Positions 45,912-55,897 of a DNA stretch of 64,000 nucleotides are shown in pieces (position 1 is the first letter of the stretch; each line of letters opens with the position of its first letter). The DNA is from Bacillus sp. AFS037270 (lineage in GTDB: Bacteria; Bacillota; Bacilli; Bacillales_B; DSM-18226), in contig NZ_NUNF01000002.1 of NCBI RefSeq assembly GCF_002585305.1, forward strand, positions 23,523 through 87,522. Direction: 5' to 3'. A program made the translations under genes and the position numbers. Below the pieces are notes generated by a model that searched no databases, had not been told where the DNA came from, and saw only the letters and a list, made by a program, of their open reading frames with translations.

Positions 45912-46763
45912 TTAACCTTTTGTTCCACCTGCTGTTAAGCCTGAAACAAAGTGTTTTTGCAATAACAGGAATGCTACGGCAATAGGTATACTGATGAGAA
46001 TGGCCCCTGCAGCAAAGGTTGTATAACTTGCACCCATTACTTCATTGACTAAATTGTAGAGTCCAATTGGCAATGTGTAAGATTCTGGTGTTCTCAAAAT
46101 GGTCGATGACATAACGAAATCCCCAAGTGGACCAGTAAATCCATTCATCGCAACAACCGCTAACATTGGCCGTGACAATGGCATGATAATTTGCAAGAAG
46201 ATTCTTGTATTGCTTGCACCATCAATTTTGGCACTCTCATCTAAGTCCATAGGAATAGAGTCCATATATCCTTTCATCAGATACGTATTCATTGGAATCG
46301 TCCCGCCAATATACAGGAGGATTAAGAGCCAGTGACTGTTCATCATACCTAGAAGCTGCGCCAGTACAAACAGAGCAATTAACGCTGAGAACTGCGGAAT
46401 CATCTGCAGTAACAAAAACAGAGTTAAAGCATTTTTTCTGCCTTTAAAGCGGAATCGTGAAAAGGCATATGCCGTAAAGGAAACGCTGATAACCGACCCA
46501 ATCATTGTAAAAATACTAATTTTAAGAGAATTTAAATACCAATGCCCATATTGCAGACTTTCTTTTCCTGCAAATAGCTCTTTATAATGATCCAACGTAG
46601 GATTTTTTGGAATAATCGAATTACTGACTAAACTGTTACCGGGGTTAAAGCTTGCTCCCACTGTCCACAGTAGGGGGTAAATGATAATAACCGCCATTAG
46701 AATTAAAATTAAATGGGAAGCAAAGAGACGAAAAAATCGATTTCCCTTCATACCTGTTAACAT
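45912..46763 (-). CDS. ganQ: Galacto-oligosaccharide ABC transporter permease
   Basis: MalG-type permease of a CUT1 sugar importer, 283 aa with six predicted segments and the EAA loop (MDLDESAKIDGASNTRIFLQIIMPL). The start has GGAGGGGG 8 nt upstream, 3 bp after ganP. The ATPase is not in the window and is probably a shared MsmX-type subunit, as is usual for Bacillus CUT1 importers. Confidence 0.92.
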   Translation of the reverse strand: MLTGMKGNRFFRLFASHLILILMAVIIIYPLLWTVGASFNPGNSLVSNSIIPKNPTLDHYKELFAGKESLQYGHWYLNSLKISIFTMIGSVISVSFTAYAFSRFRFKGRKNALTLFLLLQMIPQFSALIALFVLAQLLGMMNSHWLLILLYIGGTIPMNTYLMKGYMDSIPMDLDESAKIDGASNTRIFLQIIMPLSRPMLAVVAMNGFTGPLGDFVMSSTILRTPESYTLPIGLYNLVNEVMGASYTTFAAGAILISIPIAVAFLLLQKHFVSGLTAGGTKG

Positions 46764-46766
46764 CTA

Positions 46767-48023
46767 TTAAGCCCCCTCCTTAAACGAATTTGTTCTTCTG
46801 AATTGCCATAAAGCAATTGCAATGACAAAAACAGATAACAAAATGGTTAATGCAGCAGCCAGTGAATATTGACTTGATTGCATCGTCAATTTGTAGATCC
46901 AAGATACTAATATATCGGTTCCGCCGGCATTTGAACCAGGAACTGCTGGCCCTCCGCCGTTGAACAGGTAAATAATATTGAAGTTATTGAAGTTAAAGGT
47001 ATACTGCGTGATAATAATTGGCGCCATTGCGAGTAAAATCATTGGCATGGTGATATGTCTGAATTTCGCAAAGATAGAGGCCCCATCAATCGTGGCCGCT
47101 TCATAAAGGTCGTCAGGAATAGACTGAAGGACACCTGTAGTCACGATGAATATATACGGAAATCCAAGCCAGCCCTGCATTAGGATAAGCGCTAATTTGG
47201 ACCAAGCAGCATTGGTCATCCAAGGAATAGGATCAATGCCAAACGCAGCTAAAATCGTATTATTAATCGCACCAAAACTGTCATTAAATAGGCCGGCAAA
47301 AATCAAAATCGTAACAAATCCTGGTACCGCCCATGGTAAAACTAAAATCGTACGATAAAGTCTCTTAAATTTAAGGTCTTTTTGGTTAACTAGTACAGCT
47401 AAGAAAATACCAAGTGCAACCTGCACTGTCGAAGCAACAAGTGTCCAGATGACCGTCCAGCTTAAAACATCGAAAAAGGTTGAACGCCAGATATCCACTG
47501 TAAATATTTGCTTAAATGTACTTAATCCAACCCAATCAGCTAAGTGTGCTGGAGGAGAATGGTATAAATCATAATTCGTAAATGCTAATGCAAAGCTAAA
47601 TAATATTGGAAAAACAACAGCGAAAATCAAAATAAATAGCGAAGGTCCACTAATAACATAGGGATAACCTTGTGAAATTAAATTTTGATAATCTTCTTTA
47701 AGAGAACTTGGATTCATGTTTTCGTCACGCATTTTTCCATTCTTATAAGCATCCCGGAAATTTGCGTAATAAAATGCAAGTCCAAAACAGGTAACAATCA
47801 GAGCAATAATCCCCTCTGCCAGCAGGAATATGGAATTATCCCGCGGCACTTCCGTCCCAAGTGTCATTAGCCCCCAAAAACCCATATTTAATAAATCTTT
47901 AAATACCGCAATGAACGATATCCCTAAAATGAGGAACAACAAACCTTTTACCCATTGTTTATTGTACAATTGCCCAAGCCCGGGAATAACAGAAAGTACT
48001 AAGGCGGTTTTACGATACTGCAT
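46767..48023 (-). CDS. ganP: Galacto-oligosaccharide ABC transporter permease
   Basis: MalF-type permease, about 418 aa, with an extended N-terminal portion (GLGQLYNKQWVKGLLFL) and an EAA loop (LYEAATIDGASIFAKFRHITMPM). The open frame continues 47 codons upstream, but that part is translated from a dispersed repeat and has no ribosome binding site; the ATG of MQYRKTAL follows AGAGGTG. It pairs with ganQ and the binding protein ganS. Confidence 0.92.
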   Translation of the reverse strand: MQYRKTALVLSVIPGLGQLYNKQWVKGLLFLILGISFIAVFKDLLNMGFWGLMTLGTEVPRDNSIFLLAEGIIALIVTCFGLAFYYANFRDAYKNGKMRDENMNPSSLKEDYQNLISQGYPYVISGPSLFILIFAVVFPILFSFALAFTNYDLYHSPPAHLADWVGLSTFKQIFTVDIWRSTFFDVLSWTVIWTLVASTVQVALGIFLAVLVNQKDLKFKRLYRTILVLPWAVPGFVTILIFAGLFNDSFGAINNTILAAFGIDPIPWMTNAAWSKLALILMQGWLGFPYIFIVTTGVLQSIPDDLYEAATIDGASIFAKFRHITMPMILLAMAPIIITQYTFNFNNFNIIYLFNGGGPAVPGSNAGGTDILVSWIYKLTMQSSQYSLAAALTILLSVFVIAIALWQFRRTNSFKEGA

Positions 48024-48044
48024 TTTCTTCACCTCTTTAATTTG

Positions 48045-48170
48045 AAAGCGTAAGCGCCACGTCCAGTACCGACAGGCATAAGACAAGCGCTGACAGAAGG
48101 CGCTTTTTGCCTTCCGAAGCGATTGGCTTATGACCCCGAGGGGCTTGGCGCTGAAGCTAGACATAATCCA
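48045..48170. repeat. Dispersed Bacillus-type intergenic repeat, single copy
   Basis: Read on the minus strand it has GTCTAGCTTCAGCGCC, GGTCATAAGCCAAT, a GAAGGC/GCCTTC hairpin, CTTATGCC and GGCGCTTACGCTTTC. This is the same order of blocks as in the copies at 4445-4585, on the opposite strand. It fills most of the ganS-ganP gap. Confidence 0.72.
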
Positions 48171-48192
48171 AAGTCAGGAATCATTAGAAAAC

Positions 48193-48228
48193 AAATGGTG
48201 TCAAACCTCATTAGGCGTTTGACACCAT
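48193..48228 (-). terminator. Attenuator-type terminator after ganS
   Basis: A perfect 13-bp stem (AATGGTGTCAAAC with GTTTGACACCATT, 10-nt loop), followed on the minus strand by TGTTTTC, lies just past ganS. It probably keeps binding-protein mRNA more abundant than that of the permeases. Confidence 0.75.
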
Positions 48229-48241
48229 TCTTTATACCTAA

Positions 48242-49522
48242 TTATTTGCTGTGTTTTGCTTTTATTTGTCCTTTAATAGTTTCAGCCGCTTGATTTAAGG
48301 CTGCTTTTGGTTCCGCCTTGCCAGTTGCAATAGTTTGTAATGCTGCATCAGCAGGTGTCCAAACTTCGTTCATCTCAGGAATATTTGGTGTCAATTCTGA
48401 GAATTGAGATTGCTGTGCAACAGCTTTTGCTGCATCACTCTCTGTGACAACTGGGTCATTAGCTAAATCTTTTACAGCTGGAACTTCTTTTGTAATTTCA
48501 AAACGTTTCTTAGAATTATCTTTGTTAGCTAAGTATTCAACTAGCTCTTGAGCAAGGTCTGCATTTTTTGAATATGCACTTACGTTATAGCTCTTCACAC
48601 CGACGAATGCACTCATGTTTTTACCATTATCTAGCTCAGGAAGTTTAGCTACACCAAAATTTACGCCCGCCTTTGTAAACGGGTCGATGTTCCAAGGTCC
48701 AGAAATGATTGCCGCTGCTTTACCTGACGTAAATAATGATTCTAAAACATTAATACCTTGTGCACCGATAATACCAGCAGGGAATAATTTTTCTTTATAA
48801 AACTTTTGAATAATTTCTGCCCCTTGAACCGCACCTTTATTATTAATACCGATGTCCGCTGGGTCATATTTACCTTGATCATCTTTATTGAAGATGTAGC
48901 CGCCATAACCACTCATTACACTTTGAGCATAATAAATTTGGTCAAATAGAGCTAAAAATCCATAATTGCCGCCTTTAGTTACTTTCTTATCATACTCGTA
49001 CCATTCATTAAGAGTTTTTGGCAGGTCCTTCTCTGCAATTAGGTCTTTATTATAGTAAAGCATTGTTGTTTCCACTGCTTTTGGAAGACCGTAAACCTTG
49101 CCATCTACTTTTTGCGACTGCATAGCAACATCCGTATAAATGGATTGAACATCGTCACCAACGTTTAACTCTTTAATTAACCCTTCGGTTACAGCTGTAC
49201 CAATTTGGTCACCAGGCATTGTTAATACATCGGGGCCTGTCCCAGCTGGACCATCTAGACGTAAGCCTTCAATTTGTTTTGCGTATGGTTTTTCAACCAC
49301 TTTGATTTTTACATTATGATCTTTTTCAAACTGGGTAATAGCATCCTTGATACCAGCAGATTTTTGTTGGTCTTCCCAAACTAGTAATTGTTTTGTTTCT
49401 TTTGAATCTTTATTTGCAGTATCAGAACCTGACTTACTACTGTCTTGTGGTCCACAAGCAACCAATGAGAAGCTCAGTGCAAGTCCACCTACGATCCCGG
49501 CATATTTCTTAAAATTTTTCAT
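48242..49522 (-). CDS. ganS: Galacto-oligosaccharide-binding lipoprotein
   Basis: Solute-binding protein of the maltose-binding type (426 aa) with a lipoprotein signal ending FSLVACG. Typical stretches are LLVWEDQQKSAGIKDAITQFEK, VYGLPKAVETTMLYYNKDLI and AIISGPWNIDPF. It delivers galacto-oligosaccharides, or possibly maltodextrin-like sugars, to GanPQ; the galactan assignment rests on the flanking ganA and ganB. AAAGGA is about 12 nt upstream. It is the first gene of ganSPQA, behind a strong promoter with a cre-like site just downstream of the start point. Confidence 0.9.
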   Translation of the reverse strand: MKNFKKYAGIVGGLALSFSLVACGPQDSSKSGSDTANKDSKETKQLLVWEDQQKSAGIKDAITQFEKDHNVKIKVVEKPYAKQIEGLRLDGPAGTGPDVLTMPGDQIGTAVTEGLIKELNVGDDVQSIYTDVAMQSQKVDGKVYGLPKAVETTMLYYNKDLIAEKDLPKTLNEWYEYDKKVTKGGNYGFLALFDQIYYAQSVMSGYGGYIFNKDDQGKYDPADIGINNKGAVQGAEIIQKFYKEKLFPAGIIGAQGINVLESLFTSGKAAAIISGPWNIDPFTKAGVNFGVAKLPELDNGKNMSAFVGVKSYNVSAYSKNADLAQELVEYLANKDNSKKRFEITKEVPAVKDLANDPVVTESDAAKAVAQQSQFSELTPNIPEMNEVWTPADAALQTIATGKAEPKAALNQAAETIKGQIKAKHSK

Positions 49523-49551
49523 ATCTTTTTCGTCCTTTCAAGTCAAATGAG

Positions 49552-49565
49552 TGAAAGCGGTTTAC
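49552..49565. promoter_or_regulatory. cre-like (CcpA) site in the ganS leader
   Basis: TGAAAGCGGTTTAC agrees with the left and central part of the cre consensus. It lies just downstream of the predicted transcription start of ganS, a repressing position. Confidence 0.5.
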
Positions 49566-49572
49566 AAGAATA

Positions 49573-49635
49573 AATATATCACCGTTAAGAAAAAGTGTAA
49601 ACAACTTTTTTACTAAATTAAGTGAACTTTTTTAC
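49573..49635 (-). promoter_or_regulatory. Sigma-A promoter of ganSPQA with direct repeats
   Basis: TTTACA (49596-49601) and TATATT (49573-49578) are 17 bp apart on the minus strand. Two identical 11-bp direct repeats GTAAAAAAGTT (49603-49613 and 49625-49635, 22 bp apart, two helical turns) lie directly upstream and are candidate GanR or GalR sites. Confidence 0.7.
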
Positions 49636-49649
49636 GAAAATTAATAAAA

Positions 49650-49676
49650 AAAGAAGAGCAGTAACTTTACTGCTCT
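49650..49676 (-). terminator. Terminator after ganR
   Basis: GAGCAGTAA pairs with TTACTGCTC, followed on the minus strand by TTCTTTTTTT. It begins next to the ganR stop codon. Confidence 0.82.
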
Positions 49677-50701
<1,025 letters not shown>

Positions 50702-50758
50702 TAAAAATTTAAAAATATTAATTTCACTTATTTATCAATGGTATGTTTCCATAAAACG

Positions 50759-50776
50759 AAGTAAAACTTTTTACTT
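50759..50776. promoter_or_regulatory. Operator-like inverted repeat upstream of ganR
   Basis: AAGTAAAA followed after one base by TTTTTACTT forms a near-perfect palindrome. It shares AGTAAAA/TTTTACT with the gal operon operator at 18559-18578, which suggests binding by GalR or GanR. Confidence 0.5.
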
Positions 50777-50881
50777 GTATTTTACTAGTTTTTCTTAAAC
50801 AGGTCAAGCTTTCCTAGAGTACTTTAGTTTACAACTCCTCCACGTCGTATCTAAATCCTAGATCGCCAAAGCTTTTTTACA

Positions 50882-50916
50882 CAAGAAAAGAGCCTGTATA
50901 CCCAGGCTCTTTCTTG
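50882..50916 (-). terminator. Terminator of the uronate-glycan operon
   Basis: CAAGAAAGAGCCTG pairs with CAGGCTCTTTTCTTG around a short loop, ending at the stop codon of the DUF2264 gene. Confidence 0.85.
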
Positions 50917-52779
50917 CTAATCTCCCTTACCCATTGGAATAGTAATTTTCTCAAGTCCCTCTCCAATAATAATTTCTACATCCGTAACCACAACATGCGG
51001 TACATTGTCCCATAGATTAATAGCATTCACACTGCCCGGTTGCCCAAACACCGCATTTACCAGCCAGTGCGTACCTGGATTAAGGCTTGCCTTTACTGTC
51101 GGAATGACTGTACGGGTATTCACCAAATTCGTGTTTGCATTAGGATAGACCAACTCCGGCTGCCCGTTTCCATAAATACTTTTGATGCCGCTTGCTCCCC
51201 ACGGTAATACGGCTAAGCTTTCTAGCTTATTCGCCAATACTTCCATTTTTTGATCTATACATGCCTTATGTTCTAGTCCTAGTGCGAATCCCCCATCCGC
51301 AACATCGAGGCTCCTACTTGTCTCAATACAATGGATACGGATATGCCATGGTATCCCCGCCACAATCCAGGTCCGAATCACGACATCCTTCCATGGACTC
51401 CATTTTGTATAAATCAAGTTTTCATCAATGGTATATTCTTCACTCTTTCTTTTACCCCTAAAAATGTTGTCACACTCGCTGACAGCCAGCATTGAATCAA
51501 ATGCACTTTGCCCAAGCCCCCACTCTGCTTTTGATACACTAAAACCAAATACATTTGAGTAAACAAACTTTTCGTATTTGGCCGCAGTATGGGAGTGGTC
51601 ATTCGTATGCTGATATCCCGCGTTAAACGCAACAAGATGGTCGTTGTCATCCCGTCTGCACAATATAAAGCGTGGTGCTGGTTGAACCACCTTCGTTTTT
51701 AAAACTGGAAGCGGCATTTCTTCTGCCCGCCAAAAAGGATGATTCTCTGGCAACGCTATAGGTAAAAAGGTCTTCAGGGCCCAATACGGTGAGCCGGGTG
51801 AATTGTAATTTTCCGCCATAAGCAAATTGGGATAGCGATAGCCAATTGTCAACAAACCATTAGAAGCAAAAATAGGCTGACTGAACCACCAGCGGAGGTT
51901 CCTTAAGATCAGTCCCTTCATCACACCCATAGGAAACGGCTCCGCTCCAGCATATACGAGGGCACTCCAAAAGGCAGATTGGGCAAATCTATAGGTTAAG
52001 CTTCTTCCATATGGAAGGGCAGAACCATCACTACTAAACCAATAGATAAAGTCTTTAGCGTAAGCCTCGGCTCTGCTTTTATAGCGCTGCGCCCTTATTG
52101 GATCCTCTTCACTCATCAGTGCTGAATATAGAAGACTGTAAAAATGGATCGCAAATGGCCCGTAATAGTCACAATGAGCATCTTTTCCGTCCGCATACCA
52201 TCCTTCTCCTAAATGAAATTGGTCTATACGGTCAAGGTTTTCCTTCACTTTTTCCTGGTCATAAGGTAATCCCACTCTCTTAAAACCAAGGTTCACAAGC
52301 ACAGGAAAAAACAGCCAATTACAATCATATACTTTGATTTGATTAATTTGATTGAGCCAATTATATAAATTCCCTTTATCTTGATTATTTAGTGGTTCCC
52401 AGACTTTTTCAGGTGTTAGTGCTAAGCAATAGCCAAATGCCGCCATTTCGACTGCCTTTTGATGGAAGTCGGTAATTTCTCCCCAGTATTCCTCATGGGA
52501 AGGGTTTGTACCATTCTTGATTCCTTGCAGACAATCTTCCCAGATTTCCGATTCTTCTCCTCCAGCCAATAGTGGAACGAGACCCCAAAGCACCCTTGAG
52601 AACCCCTCCATTCCAGCAATTGAATCAGAGTAACCGGCACCTGTACTTCCAATTTCTAAAAGTGCTCTTCCCTTACTGTAATAGGGCTTCAATGGGTTTA
52701 TAATTTGATTTACGGCATTAATAAAATCTCGTCGTGATTGGAGAGGATTCTTTTGTATAGGTAAATCTAGTTTTAACAT
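50917..52779 (-). CDS. DUF2264 domain-containing protein
   Basis: A 620-aa cytosolic protein without signal peptide or membrane segments, matching the DUF2264 (COG4289) family in length and style: LLEIGSTGAGYSDSIAGMEGFSRVLWGL near the N-terminus, GEGWYADGKDAHCDYYGPFAIHFYSLLY and PYGRSLTYRFAQSAFWSAL in the middle. The N-terminal half looks like an (alpha/alpha) barrel, as in many polysaccharide lyases and GH88/GH105 enzymes. Its enzymatic role is unknown. It is the third gene after a heparinase II/III-like lyase and a GH88 hydrolase, so a role in degrading uronic-acid-containing glycans is likely. AAGGAG precedes the ATG. Confidence 0.8.
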   Translation of the reverse strand: MLKLDLPIQKNPLQSRRDFINAVNQIINPLKPYYSKGRALLEIGSTGAGYSDSIAGMEGFSRVLWGLVPLLAGGEESEIWEDCLQGIKNGTNPSHEEYWGEITDFHQKAVEMAAFGYCLALTPEKVWEPLNNQDKGNLYNWLNQINQIKVYDCNWLFFPVLVNLGFKRVGLPYDQEKVKENLDRIDQFHLGEGWYADGKDAHCDYYGPFAIHFYSLLYSALMSEEDPIRAQRYKSRAEAYAKDFIYWFSSDGSALPYGRSLTYRFAQSAFWSALVYAGAEPFPMGVMKGLILRNLRWWFSQPIFASNGLLTIGYRYPNLLMAENYNSPGSPYWALKTFLPIALPENHPFWRAEEMPLPVLKTKVVQPAPRFILCRRDDNDHLVAFNAGYQHTNDHSHTAAKYEKFVYSNVFGFSVSKAEWGLGQSAFDSMLAVSECDNIFRGKRKSEEYTIDENLIYTKWSPWKDVVIRTWIVAGIPWHIRIHCIETSRSLDVADGGFALGLEHKACIDQKMEVLANKLESLAVLPWGASGIKSIYGNGQPELVYPNANTNLVNTRTVIPTVKASLNPGTHWLVNAVFGQPGSVNAINLWDNVPHVVVTDVEIIIGEGLEKITIPMGKGD

Positions 52780-52828
52780 ATACGATAGCTCCTTTTAATG
52801 ACAAGTGGCCACGTGCTGGCCGATTATT

Positions 52829-53956
52829 CTACCAAAATAATTCCTTGTAACCTTTTAATCTAGCAAGCCCTTCAACAAAATAGTAATCCCCATAAATCAG
52901 TGGGTTATCTGTATATTTCCCTTCAGGAAAATGGCTTGTCCCATGCAGGATTAACCCTTCCTCCTCCGAACCATCCCAATTACCATAATTCCTGTAAAGG
53001 GATTCGAGGATTTTCTCCCCAGCCCGTTTGTAAACAGGTGCTTCTGCTGCGGTTACCTCAGTTGCCAATAACAAGAGACCCGATGCGGCTATAGCACCTG
53101 CAGAAGAATCCGTTGGTGAATCGATATCTGCAGGAAGGCGGAAATCCCAATCAGGAACAAAATCCTCCGGGAGATGGGAGATAAAGAAATGAGCCACTCT
53201 TTTGGCAGTTTCCAGGTATTTTGCTTCTTTAGTATAGTGGTAACACAATGTCAGACCATAAATCGCCCAGGCGGTTCCTCTAGACCATGCTGAGTCCGGG
53301 CCGTAGCCTTGTCCCCCCAAAGCCTCAACCTTACTTCCGCTTTCGGGATCAAATCGGACAATATGGTGTACACTGCCATCATTCCGGATGAAATGCTCCA
53401 GCACCGTGTCAGCATGCCTTTTGGCAACACTTTTGAATCTTGGATCACCTGTTTCTTTATTTGCCCAGTACAATAGCGGCAAATTCATCATACAATCAAT
53501 AATCGCTACCCCGCTATTGTCTTCTCCCTCTGTCCATGGATTCCAAGCTCTGATAAAATTTCCATTTACATTAAATCTTCCCATGAGGAGATTGGCAGCC
53601 AAGAGTGCACGACGTTTGGAATCCTCATTTCCTAAGAGTTTATAGTGGGCAACACTGGTTAGAGTCCACATAAACCCCATATCATGATCGAGCCGGTAAT
53701 ACTCATTTTGGACAGTGTCCAGCTTGGCCTCACATTCCTCTGCCAGCTGCTTTAATGCAGCATCTTTCGTATCCTGATACACCAGCCACAGCAATCCAGG
53801 CCAAAAACCAGCTGTCCACCAGTGCGGTTCCGCAAGAATATAAGTCCCGTTTTCACTTGCATGCGGAAAATTGGCTCCTATTGTTTTGCTGGTTCTGTTT
53901 ATTTTTTGTGTAACTTGCTGCCATGCTTCATTTACCCAGTTTAATTGTTCTGTCAT
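52829..53956 (-). CDS. Glycoside hydrolase family 88, unsaturated glucuronyl hydrolase
   Basis: Removes the unsaturated uronic acid that lyases leave at the non-reducing end of oligosaccharides. The 375-aa protein shows GH88 hallmarks: YRLDHDMGFMWT with an active-site Asp, AIIDCMMNLPLLYWA with the second conserved Asp, and QGYGPDSAWSRGTAWAIYGL. There is no signal peptide, so it works on imported oligosaccharides. The start is MTEQLNW behind AAGGGTG; an upstream GTG is less likely. It lies 14 bp after the lyase gene. Confidence 0.9.
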   Translation of the reverse strand: MTEQLNWVNEAWQQVTQKINRTSKTIGANFPHASENGTYILAEPHWWTAGFWPGLLWLVYQDTKDAALKQLAEECEAKLDTVQNEYYRLDHDMGFMWTLTSVAHYKLLGNEDSKRRALLAANLLMGRFNVNGNFIRAWNPWTEGEDNSGVAIIDCMMNLPLLYWANKETGDPRFKSVAKRHADTVLEHFIRNDGSVHHIVRFDPESGSKVEALGGQGYGPDSAWSRGTAWAIYGLTLCYHYTKEAKYLETAKRVAHFFISHLPEDFVPDWDFRLPADIDSPTDSSAGAIAASGLLLLATEVTAAEAPVYKRAGEKILESLYRNYGNWDGSEEEGLILHGTSHFPEGKYTDNPLIYGDYYFVEGLARLKGYKELFW

Positions 53957-53970
53957 TTTCTTCACCCTTT

Positions 53971-55797
53971 CTATTCAAATTGAAAAACCAATTTAACACT
54001 ACAATCCTTTTCTGGATTTATTACAATAAAATCAAGTGCAATATTATTTTCCGTTTTTCCAAAATGGTTCTCAAATTCTAGTATTCTTACTACTAGCCTT
54101 AGCTTTGTTTTGTCATATAAAATTCTGAGCCTTTGTTGTCCCTCAAGGATCACTCCTTTACCATCCATCGTTATGGAAAGTGATGGTATGATAAATCGTT
54201 CAATAATAGAATCGGGTTGTTCTTTACAAGTGTAGATGTCTTCCAAAATTAGCTTAGGCTGTTTTCTTTTTATCCAAGTAAACTTTCGGGATAATTTTTG
54301 AAGACTGTCTACTTCATACGCATTTGTAATATCCAATTCAAAGGTATCAACCTCTTCTTCAAATGAAGCATTACAGATGCTGGCAAAACGCTCTGGACCT
54401 TCTTTTTGAAATTGATTATTAATAATAGGAACAGAATGTCCCTGGGAACCGTTACATAAATACGTATAGCGTTTGTCATTAAAGTAATCTTTAGTGTATA
54501 AACCAGCGCCCAAATCTTTTAAAAACACTTCATTATTACCTTGCAAGATAAAATGGCCGAGATCATTATGATTATGAGGTTCATCATTATGACCGCCTTT
54601 TGCTGCGAAGGAAAAACAGCCGAATTCTGATTGATGCCTTGAAATAAACCATGCAGGTTTTTCCGAGTAAAAGGTTTCGCTCTTCCTTTGTGTCGGTAAT
54701 GCCGTTTCATCAAACCATAGTAGATTGCGAATGGCTGGAGCCCATCTGCTGCAATGATCCTCTGTATACTTCGCGCGTAAATCCTGTTCCGGGACCTCAA
54801 AATCATTGTAAATTCTGCTTAAATAATGACTCATGCCTAAAAAAACGGTGGCTGTCGGCTGGGCATCTGAAAAGTTCACAACCAAGTTCCGACTCAGAAA
54901 ACACCTTTGTTGAAAGAGGGCAATCTGATGGACCTTTTCAGAAACAAAGAGGTTCCACTTGCCTCCAGTCCTCTTTTTTAATAAGTCTGCAAAATACACA
55001 TAATAGCCAAAGCCATATTGCCAGTAGCCGTACCCCTCAAGACAAATGCCATCATCATTGAAACCTTTTAAATAAGAATCCATGGCTGGAAGCACCCGCT
55101 CTATTACTATGGCGAGTTCTCCAGTATCCTTCATTAAATGCAGCGCCGCTGACCCAATTGATCCCGCACAAACAGCAGCCCAATTATGGGTCTGTGTTTC
55201 CCATCCAAATTGATTTTCCATAAATGGATGAAAGATTCGTTTAAATACTTCGTCATAAATACGCTTACAAATGAGCGGATTCAAGTAATCCTCTGTGAGT
55301 CTCAATATTTCTGCCAAAGAAAATGCGGTTTCAGCTGCAAACAAGTCAATCGAATATGTTTGCACAAAAGCCTCTTTTAATGAGTAACTGACTTGTACCG
55401 ATGTTTCCGGACTATTTAGCAAATGAGCGGGCAGGCACCAGCTGTACTCATTACAAATCGACCAAATGGTATTTTCCAACGCCGTTAAATAATCAATGTT
55501 TGTAGGTTCGAGCAAAACCATGATCGCAAATGTATTCAGCCGTCTCCTCTTTTCAAAATAAACCTTTTCATATTCAAGCCTGAAACCCGTTTCAGCAAAA
55601 ATTTTAAACAGTGAATAAGGCAGCTCTGGGTCTTTTTCTGTCAATAGCCTCCCTGCCTCATTCCTAATTTCATCAAGAAGCGGTTGAAAAGCGGCATTGT
55701 GGCTGATAGATCTCCACCATTTGTTTTTTTCTTCCATGCTTGAAAATAACAAAGAAGTATTCACTTCTAGCAATCTTTTATAATCAACAATGATCAA
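53971..55797 (-). CDS. Heparinase II/III-like polysaccharide (oligosaccharide) lyase
   Basis: About 608 aa, no signal peptide. The N-terminal half is an (alpha/alpha) barrel with NWAAVCAGSIGSAALHL and DGICLEGYGYWQYGFGYYVYF; the C-terminal half is a beta-sandwich with the heparinase II/III signature HNHNDLGHFILQGNNEVFLKD. It should cleave uronic-acid glycosidic bonds by elimination inside the cell, producing the substrate of the GH88 next door. The substrate (glycosaminoglycan, alginate or a plant uronan) is not resolved. A GTG overlaps the AGGAGG, so the TTG three codons later (MIIVDYKR) is the probable start. First gene of the operon. Confidence 0.82.
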   Translation of the reverse strand: MIIVDYKRLLEVNTSLLFSSMEEKNKWWRSISHNAAFQPLLDEIRNEAGRLLTEKDPELPYSLFKIFAETGFRLEYEKVYFEKRRRLNTFAIMVLLEPTNIDYLTALENTIWSICNEYSWCLPAHLLNSPETSVQVSYSLKEAFVQTYSIDLFAAETAFSLAEILRLTEDYLNPLICKRIYDEVFKRIFHPFMENQFGWETQTHNWAAVCAGSIGSAALHLMKDTGELAIVIERVLPAMDSYLKGFNDDGICLEGYGYWQYGFGYYVYFADLLKKRTGGKWNLFVSEKVHQIALFQQRCFLSRNLVVNFSDAQPTATVFLGMSHYLSRIYNDFEVPEQDLRAKYTEDHCSRWAPAIRNLLWFDETALPTQRKSETFYSEKPAWFISRHQSEFGCFSFAAKGGHNDEPHNHNDLGHFILQGNNEVFLKDLGAGLYTKDYFNDKRYTYLCNGSQGHSVPIINNQFQKEGPERFASICNASFEEEVDTFELDITNAYEVDSLQKLSRKFTWIKRKQPKLILEDIYTCKEQPDSIIERFIIPSLSITMDGKGVILEGQQRLRILYDKTKLRLVVRILEFENHFGKTENNIALDFIVINPEKDCSVKLVFQFE

Positions 55798-55847
55798 GCC
55801 TTTCACCTCCTAATTTACCTTACTTACGGAAAAAGCCTTTTAAAAAG

Positions 55848-55873
55848 AGGAATCCGGCTTTTACCAGATTCCT
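55848..55873 (-). terminator. Terminator of the ABC exporter operon
   Basis: AGGAATC(t)GG pairs with CC(g)GATTCCT, followed on the minus strand by CTTTTT. Confidence 0.78.
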
Positions 55874-55897
55874 TATACCCTTCTCTTTTATTCTTAT

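Noticed and set aside
48024..48164. N-terminal extension of the ganP reading frame (47 codons)
   Set aside because: It is translated from the dispersed repeat, lacks a ribosome binding site, and the ATG at 48023 has a good one; normal GanP/MalF proteins start there.
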